Source: Symsagittifera roscoffensis
Lineage: Eukaryota; Xenacoelomorpha; Acoela; Convolutidae
Direction of reading: 5' to 3'
Length of the DNA: 64,000 nucleotides
Assembly (NCBI RefSeq): GCF_963678635.1
Contig: NC_087062.1
Span: forward strand, 27,554,833-27,618,832
The position numbers and the translations under genes are program-made. Shown here piece after piece: positions 23,395-32,300 of the stretch. How positions within the stretch are numbered: position 1 is the first letter of the stretch; the number at the start of each line of letters is the position of its first letter. Below the pieces are notes generated by a model. The model was given only the letters and a program-made list of their open reading frames with translations, ran no database searches and was not told the origin of the DNA.

Positions 23395-26300
23395 TGTATG
23401 TATTTATTTATTTATGTATTGATTTATTTTTTTATTGTTTATTTATTTATCAGGTGTGTTTTGTTTATTCGTTGATATTTATTGCTATATTTATTTAATT
23501 ATTTTCTTTCATTTAGTTTTGCTTTTATTTATTATTCATGTATGTATTTATTTATTCACTTATTTATTTATGTTTATTTATTTTTGGTTTGTTCGTTCAT
23601 TTATTTATTTATTTAGTTAGCGTCTTTGTTGTTTGATTATGAAATTTGATGTTTTACTTCTTAGCTATGTAGTTAAAAGCAAAAAATGATTTTCAATTTA
23701 TTGTTCTGTTTAGGATATTTTCAGAAAGATCTGTATATCACCAATTAGCGTACAACGATTTACAGGGAACGCTGCCAACGAGATTTGTCCACTTGCTTTT
23801 GGGTTGCAGCTACATCAAAAATGATTTTAAATTATTTATTTTAAAGATTTATCTATAGTTATATCTGTCCGGTAATTAATTTTCAAATTTGCTTTTGTAT
23901 TTCTCAAAAAAGAATTTGTTGGAGCGTGGACTCCATAACGTAAAGCAAAATGTTAATTTTGGTGTATACATGTGTTAGTACGATTTTTAGCTCTAGAACT
24001 GTTATTCCATGATCTTTGTCAATATAGCAAAAATTTGACGTATACATGTGTTAGTACGATTTTTAGCTCTCGAACTGTTATTTCATGATCTTTGCCAATA
24101 TAGCAAAATTTTGATGTATATATGTGTTAGTAAGATTTTTAGTTCTACAACGTTTATTCAGGCTCTTTGTCGATATAGCAAAATATTGGTGTATACATGT
24201 GTTAGTACGATTTTAGCTCTAGAATTGTTATTTCAGGCTCTTCGTCAATATAGCAATATTTTAGCGTATACATGTGTAAGTACCATTTTTAGTTCTCGAA
24301 CTGTTATTTTATGATCTATGTCAATATATCAAAATTTTAGTGTATACATGTGTTATTACGATTTTTAGTTCTCGAACTGTTATTTCATGATCTTTGTCAA
24401 TATATCAAAATTTTATTGTATACATGTGTTAGTACCATTTTTAGTTCTCGAACTGTTATTCCATGATCTTTGTCAATATAGCAAAATTTTGGTGTATACA
24501 TGTGTTAGTACGATTTTTAGTTCTCGAACTGTTATTCCATGATCTTTGTCAATATAGCAAAATTTTGGTGTATACATGTGTTAGTACGATTTTTAGCTCT
24601 CGAACTGTTATTTCATGATCTTTGCTAATATAGCAAAATTTTGGTGTATACATGTGTTTGTACGATTTTTAGCTCACGAACTGTTATTTCAGGATCTTTG
24701 TCAATATAGTAAAATTTTGTGTATACATGTGTTAGTACGATTTTTAGTTCTAGAAGTGTTATTTTATGATCTTCGTTGATATATCAAAAATTTAACCTAT
24801 ACATGTGTTAGTACGATTTTTAGTTCTAGAACTGTTATTTCAGGCTCTTTCTCGATATAGCAAAATTTTGGTGTATACATGTATTAGTACGATTTTTTGT
24901 TCTAGAACTGTTATTCTTCAATTATTAGTTGTTCAAGTTGTTTGGTTTTTGCTTCAGTTTCTATGCCTTCGGTGTATTGCGCGTAGCGCCTATGTTTTTG
25001 TATATGGGTAGAAAAATTCAACTTTGAAAAATTCAGGGCGTGAAAGAAATAGCCTATGCGTTGACAGATATGCGTTTATCGTAGCATATAAAAACAATAA
25101 ACACTTTTTGTCTTCATACAAAACCTTGCTCAAATTGTTTTGGATTTGTTATGCGGAAAATTCAGCCTTGACTACTTTATAGACAAAAACGATTAAATTT
25201 TGGTTTAGCAAAGTTTGATGTTGTTGCCAAAGTCGATCTTCATTAATAAAAACTGTCACAGGTATGTTTTATTTGAATTTCAAACGAATTAAGGATAATA
25301 TTTGAAGAAAACAAATTGATTGAAAAAAGACTCATCATGCATTTTCCTTCTCTGGTAATAGTTTGATAAGCTTTTTTTTTCATAGACTCCAGATAAGAAC
25401 TTGTTTGATAAGCATTTTTCTTGTATGGACGTCAACCCGGATAGTCATTTCATTTTCACTCAATTGCTCCTGCTGCTAAAAGTATTTTTTTTTTATAAAA
25501 ACACTACTCTGCCAAATGAAATTTTATTCAAAAAGTCAAGTTTTACTCTTCATTCGCCAAAAAATTTGGCTTTTGAAAAAAATTATAAATACTGTTCGAA
25601 GAACAACAACAAGTAAAAATCCAGCTATTCAGCTTGAATATGCTGCCTATCGTAATATATCACCGAGATGTCTTGTGACCTTTTGGTTCATTTGAACCCA
25701 AAATTTGACCAGGAAACAGAAGTTTCATAGTGATCCCTGCATACTAGTTAAAAGATTCCCTCGCTGAATCTGGAAATGGCCAATTATGATCACGCTGATC
25801 GCGCCGCTGCAAATCCCTTCGGGTCGTTTCCTAGGATGCGCCGGTCGAGCTGCCACTTCCTTGGTAGCGAAAGTCTGAAATTGGTAAAGTTTTATTGTGA
25901 ACAAACAGAATATTAGTTGCGCAAGTCTGGTTGAGCTATCTCCGCCTTGGTTTTTGATCGCGAAAATCTATAAATGGCAGTTCTTGGTCGCGAAAGCCTG
26001 GACAGGAGTCGCGGACTTTGACCCGGTTGGGTTCTTAACAGAGTACCCTCAGAGTATTACCCTCAGAGTATTAATGATATTTGGGGTAACAATTAGTTTG
26101 TCTCGACTCAGATGCGACATGGGAGGCTACCCTGGAGAGGGTGGAATGGGCGGTGCAGGGGGAGGGGGAAGTGGTAGCTACAGTCACCATCACTACTACC
26201 AGCACTATGACCACATGGAGAAGGAGAGGCTGGACGAAACTGTGCGACAGCGGATGGAACAACTGGGCATGAAGCCAAAAGCACTCAGTGGTAAGTGGAT

Positions 26301-29300
26301 GCTTTAACTCAAACTACTCTGATTGGAAAGTCATTTAGAAAAGTACAACTAGACAGACTTCGAGTTTTAGTCTGAAATTTTAATTTAAGTTTGAAATGGA
26401 AGCCCATCAAGATTCTAATAAAAAACTAAACAAAAAAACTATTATATACATGGAAAATTTTAAACTCTTCAAAATTACTGAAAAAATTGCCGTGTAATCC
26501 TATGCATAAACGACCAGACATAGGTGTCACAATAAAGTATATTCGTTTTGCACGTATATACTTTTATAAAAATCACATAGTATATTAGTAATCAATTAAA
26601 GTTAAAACATTACTGTTTCAGATTTCATAAGTCACAACCGTTAGTAAAACCCGCTTCTTCTGATTTGACTATCATTGACTGAAAGCTTATGGTTTTCATG
26701 GCAGCAAACGAGATTTTTAGTTTTCCTTGAAAATAATGATTTAGAGTAGTCTTGTTTGTGTTTGTATTTTTTTCTATAGTTTTTAGCTGTAAATTATTTC
26801 ACACAACATGCCACGTTTCATGCAGATTTCGCAATCTGTTTACTTTTTAGAGCTCTTAAGATCCAACTTTTTAAAACGAACTAACACATCGAAAGCGACT
26901 CTCAACTGAGCTTAAACTAAAAATCTATAATCTCTTATTAAATCGTAGTTTCCATTTTTTTCTAACCAGCGATTAGAAAAAGCGAAGACCAAACAAAAAG
27001 AAAACGTTGTTATATGTTACTTATAAATCTCCACTATTGTAAACAACTATTGCCAACAATGACAACTATGACCTTTTGGTTGATCATTTGTGCGCTTATT
27101 GGGTGTATTCGATGCGAAATGATGGATTGGACCAATTTGTCAGCGGAAGCAATCAAAAGCCATTTAAACCCGCAAAATGACCCGCTCATTAGTCTTGAAG
27201 TCATGAATGAAATTATGGGCGGAACATTCTTAATGGGAACAGACGCACCTGATGCCAATCATGGCGAGAATCCTTCGAGGACTATCAACGTCCGGACGTT
27301 CCATTTAGACCGATATCCTGTAACTATTTCACATTTCAAGAACTTCTTGCTGAGAAAGAAACGATACAAACCTCAGTGTATTTTAAATGGATACAGTTAC
27401 GTGACAAAAGGTCTGGAGGCGAAGTACGTAGACCGAAATTGTGTGGAACCGCATCCGGAAAATGATCTCTACAACCGGGTTCCAGACGCTTCCTGGAAGT
27501 ACCCAGAAGGTAAAAGGTCTCTATTGTGAAGCGATTTATTAGTGTTTCATATGAATGTCCAATTAACTAAATAGTTTTAACAAAAAAATTTTAAAGAGAA
27601 GATTCCGAAAATGTTTTTAAATGTTAAGTTCTGGATAAATAATATTTTTCAAATTGTAAAATTCATTCAAAAACTTCAAGTCGCTTCACAATATGGACTC
27701 AGGCAAAGGTTCAGCCCTGGACGACAGACTGTTCCACCCCGTGACTCATGTCTCCTATGAGGATGCACAGGCCTACTGTCTGTGGAAGAAGAAGCGACTG
27801 CCCACTGAGGCTGAGTGGGAATTCGCTTCCAGAGGGGGACTGCAGGAAAGTGATCAGTATTCAGAAAAAGACACAAAAACATGCAGTTAAAACATGGGGA
27901 ACTGATGCAAAATTTATCATTAGTCTTGAGCAAAAATCAGACCAATCAACTTTTTTTAAATTGTTTTTGCACTTATGCTAAAATTAAATTACTATTATTT
28001 AAAAAGCTCGCTCACTATGTGGTGTAGGTTCAATTTATGACTATTGGAAACAGAAATTGGATGATTGACATGGAGACCCTGTTATAATCAATAAAATATC
28101 ATAAAAGTCTTATTTAATGCTGATCACTACCAGGAGAAGAAGTTCCCATGGGGTGGTAAGTTCAAAACGAACAGATCCAATCTATGGCAGGGCGAGTATC
28201 CTAACGGCGGCAAAGCAGAAGACGGTTTCAATATGACGTCACCTGTCAATCAATTCCCCGCCCAAAATTCATACGGGCTGTTTGACATGTTGGGCAATGT
28301 GTGGGAATGGACGAATGCTGTGTTTAAAGATAGGGAGAGAAAACGAAGGGTGGATGCACCGAGGCTGTTTGTTATGAAGGGTGCTTCGTTCGTGGATACT
28401 GTTAAGGTGGGAATTGTCTATTAGCATGTGTGCCGGTTCGCATACGGACTTTAAGAGCTTTTAGCTTTATAATTTTTGTGGATTTTTTGGAACATTTACA
28501 GACTTTTATGATTTTTTTAAGGAATTTTGTAATTGTTAAAGCTGAATTTTTTTTTTGAAATTTCACCTAATGTCTATTTTTATAGAAAGAATCGAGAAGT
28601 TTGGGCCATAAAAAACAAATTGTTAGAAAAAGAATTGAATTTGTGATAATTGTATTTTTTTTGTTATCATTGAAATTGAAACTGATTTAGGTTATTTTTC
28701 TCGCATTTCATAACCAAATGAAAGGTGGCTTTTTATAGCGAAAAATCACACATGCTAAGGGTCATTCTCACTCTGAAGGTCGACCAGCCGAACCATCTTG
28801 CACGAGTTACTGCCCGAATGGGAGCCGAAGCAAAGTTCACAGCCAACAACGTAGGGTTCAGATGTGCGCTATCGAACGAACAAGCACACGCATTGCAAGT
28901 CAGAGTCCTTCCTGATCACGTGGAACTGTGATAAATTTCTGATACTTTCCGAGAGACGTTGTTTTGTCAATTAATCAGGACGGCGATGTTTTTAACCTAC
29001 TTATTTGAATTATTTATTGATGCCAATAAAATTAAACATTTGAATTCACCGTTTTATATCACTGTATCAAAAAGGAAGGTTTAATTTAAACATAAGTAAT
29101 CACATTTTTATTGAAAATAAACCTGAATGTTCCTATATTTCAAAATTTTTAGAAGTTTGAGGACTGAGTACAGGCTGAACTTTCGTGAAATGTTTTGACG
29201 CCTTGAAGTTGAAGTAATTAAGTAACTCAGCGAGGATTCAAAACTCACGAAGCGCGGTGAAGGTTGTTGAATGATTGCGGTGGTGGCGTGTTCTGCTTTC

Positions 29301-32300
29301 TTTTCTTAGATTCAGTTTTGTTTTCTTAGAACCTTCTGTAATTTCAAGCACAACGCAACAGAGTGCCACTTATGTGTTCGTGTCGTGTGTTTTCAGAGAT
29401 TACGCGCGAGGACAAGAGGTCTCGCCACTCTTACGTCATCATCAACCCAGACTACGACTTCTCACTCAAGGTTGACGATATCATGTGAGCATGGCTGTTT
29501 ACCATAGTTTCAATAGAATGTATATAAAAATGCGTTTTGAATGATTGCCAACACGCTGAAATATTAAAAATTGCAAGAAAGAGAGGTGTCATAAAGTACA
29601 AATTGCTCGGAAAGAATTGGCAAAGAAAAATACTCGATGACATGTCTAATCGAAAATGTCCAATTCATACTTCATCACTCATTCCAGGGGCGGATCCATG
29701 TTTTTCTCGAGAGGGGGATTTTCAAAAAAAATTTGAAAATTTTGTCGGCTTCTTTGATTAGGTCGAACAAATTAATTTTTCCAGCTCTGCAAAAGTCACT
29801 TAAAAGCCCCTGTTTTGGCCAAACCTTCAGGCAAAATTAAAAAAAGAACAGACCAAAAAGGCGTCCGCCCCCTCCCCTTAATCCGCCCCTTACTTGTTCC
29901 TTTTTTTTCTTTCTTTAAGAAATTGCAAAGAATTACCAGTTAAGTCAGAAAATCTGCTCCCTACAGTAAACATTTTTTGAAGGGGGAGGGGTGAAACTTA
30001 CATGTCTCAGTTTAAAGTATGAGTTGCTCTTAGATATCTGATCCGTCCTCCAAAGCCAAACGCCACGCCCATTCCTCAGAGGCGTCGTCTGCCCCCAAAG
30101 CCCATCAACTTCAGAAGGGCATCCATCAGAAGGTGTAGCGTGAGTGTGTCACATGTACCAGGAGGCAACACCCCCAATAAGCAGAATCAACCGAACTCCT
30201 CTCATCATCCACTGAATTACACTGGAAGCAATACTCTAGCTGGGTTAGTAAAAAAAAGGGGAGCGTCATTCAGATTACTTGTTCCTCAATCCTGAACTCC
30301 AGAGGTTTCGACTTGATATATAGCAAGATTGGCGGTCTTTGCTTGCGAACAATTCGAAACTTCGTAGACAAATTAGGCAATAATGCATGTATGCCCTGGT
30401 CAAGGGCTCTTCTATTACTTTTTTGTTTTTTTTCTTCTAATTTTGAAATATAAAGGGACGCCTTTTTCATGTACATAAAAACGACAGGATGAAAATTTTC
30501 ACAAATTTTAAATTCATGGATCAATTTTTTCTTTTCTAAATAAGATGACACAGAGGGGGTGGATCAAAAATATAACAACCGTTTGCAATACAAAAAGTTT
30601 TGTAAAAAACATAAATCATCACGAAAGTTTTTTGTGCGTTTTGTGAAAAAAAACACAAATAAATAGAAAAATAAAATAAATAACAAACAAACTTAATAGA
30701 AAAAATCAAAAAAAAACTAATTTTTTTTTTCGAATTTTTGCACAATATCTGATAAACACTTCATACATAAGTTTTTATCCTTTACGATTTAAACCAATTT
30801 TCGTAAATCAGTTTTTGCTGGACACTGGGATAGCTTCAAACCAGTTTTTCGTGATAATGGGGCAGCTTCTTTACTGTTATTTGAATCACGGTTCAAATAA
30901 CTTGAGTATGATAGATATATCATTCCATCCATTTCGATGATCATTTGTGGTATCTGATTTTGCGCAAAAAGAAACCAAAAAAGAAAAAGAGACAAAAGAA
31001 CACCCCGAATACAAAGTTTCTTTTCAATTTCAATGGTCGAAACAATTACCAGCAAGCGGTGAACTCAAAAAAACTCCTTGAAACAGCTCAAACCCAATTA
31101 TAATCTCCAATATTCCAAAAATGTGAACAATTGTGTTTTGATTTCTGTGACTTTTATAAGTTCATCAACTGTCTGTCTGTTGGGGCAAATTTTGCAAAAG
31201 TCTGTTGCTGAATAAAAACTTAGTTCTAAATGTGAGTATTTTCACCTCTTCAAATTTTAAATGCTCTTAGATCTGAAATTTTTCCGTTTAATTTGTGTTC
31301 ATGTCATTGTTATCTATCGCGAACTAAAAAAAGTTCTATTTCTGAACTGAAATACTTTATATCTGAGCTAAGTTTATGGCCGGAAACTCTTCGTGAAATG
31401 TTTAAGTAAACTAAATATTTTCCTAAAATTCATTATTTCTCACTTTATTTCTGGTTAGAAGTTACCTAAATGTAGGCCATTTCTAGCTAGAAAAAAGTTT
31501 CCTGATGGAGCTGAACCCCCGCCCTGCCACATTGGATAGGTGTGCTAACCGCCAGGCAACATGACCTGATAATTTTGAATGTATATTGCAATTTAATGCA
31601 AAGCAACTCCACAAATAGTTTATTTCTAAACTGAGAAAAAAATATCATTTTTGTACAGAAAATACGAGAAAATTTGGCTAGATAATCTCTATAACATTTA
31701 AAGAGTCTCCGTTGGGTGCGGGATCGAACGGCGCATGGCTTACAGTCTAGCGCTTTCTCGGCTCAAATATGATTCGGCAAGCTGAATTAAAACATGAAAG
31801 CTGAAGTTTTGTTTGAATTTACATTGAGGATTTTTGAAATGGAGCGTTCAATTTCAAAACAAGAACTCTCGCGGCTTAAGCTTTGATTAAAAAATTTCAA
31901 AAAGTAGTTCCTTAATGATAAAAACTCCTTGAAATGTTCTTACTTTAGATATTTTCCTTGCACTAATAATTTTTAAAGTCAGGAAAAATTTGGAAGGTTC
32001 TTAATTGAAAGGTTCATGATTGAAACGCATCTAAGCTACATAGCTACATGAATAAAGAAAAATTAGATGAGTAATTTCAAGAAACAGCAAGCGTGCAAAT
32101 TGTGGACCTCCAAATCTTGAAAAATCACAAGAAACGCCCTAACTTTTAGTCCTTCGAACTTAATTAGTTTGTTGTCATGCGGGATTCGTAGAACGACTGA
32201 AAAATTAGAAAGTATTTAGGTTTCAAGTATTCATCTGAGAAACAATTTTATTTTGAAATTCTTAATGATATTTTAGTTGGCTGGAAATGGATTACATCTT

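Larger units (their letters stand above)
21891..25443. mobile_element. ACCCGGG-ended TIR element, expanded copy
   Basis: The left end is TACCCGGGTTGAC followed by ATGCTTATCA. The right end is the inverse: TTGATAAGCATTTTTCTTG, then GTCAACCCGGATA. The same ends bound 33094-33912. Internal matches to that copy include CACGCAGATAAACT (near 22208) and a block near 25140-25200. A TTTA-rich array and a 76-bp array lie inside. Terminal TA suggests a TA target site. No transposase frame. Confidence 0.7.
21326..26111 (+). other. Slo2 intron, 4.8 kb, mostly one expanded mobile element
   Basis: Filled from 21891 to 25443 by an ACCCGGG-ended element with two internal arrays. The flanks 21326-21890 and 25444-26111 show nothing recognisable beyond a GC-richer patch near 25790-26000. 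Confidence 0.6.

Noticed and set aside
22264-23620. Chain of Tyr/Leu/Ile/Phe-rich frames that look like membrane proteins
   Set aside because: Direct translation of a TTTA microsatellite.
24048-25011. Repeated [12 protein letters not shown]-type frames
   Set aside because: Caused by the 76-bp tandem repeat lacking stops in one frame.
27676-27933. Minus-strand open frame of 85 codons
   Set aside because: Antisense shadow of SUMF2-like exon 2.
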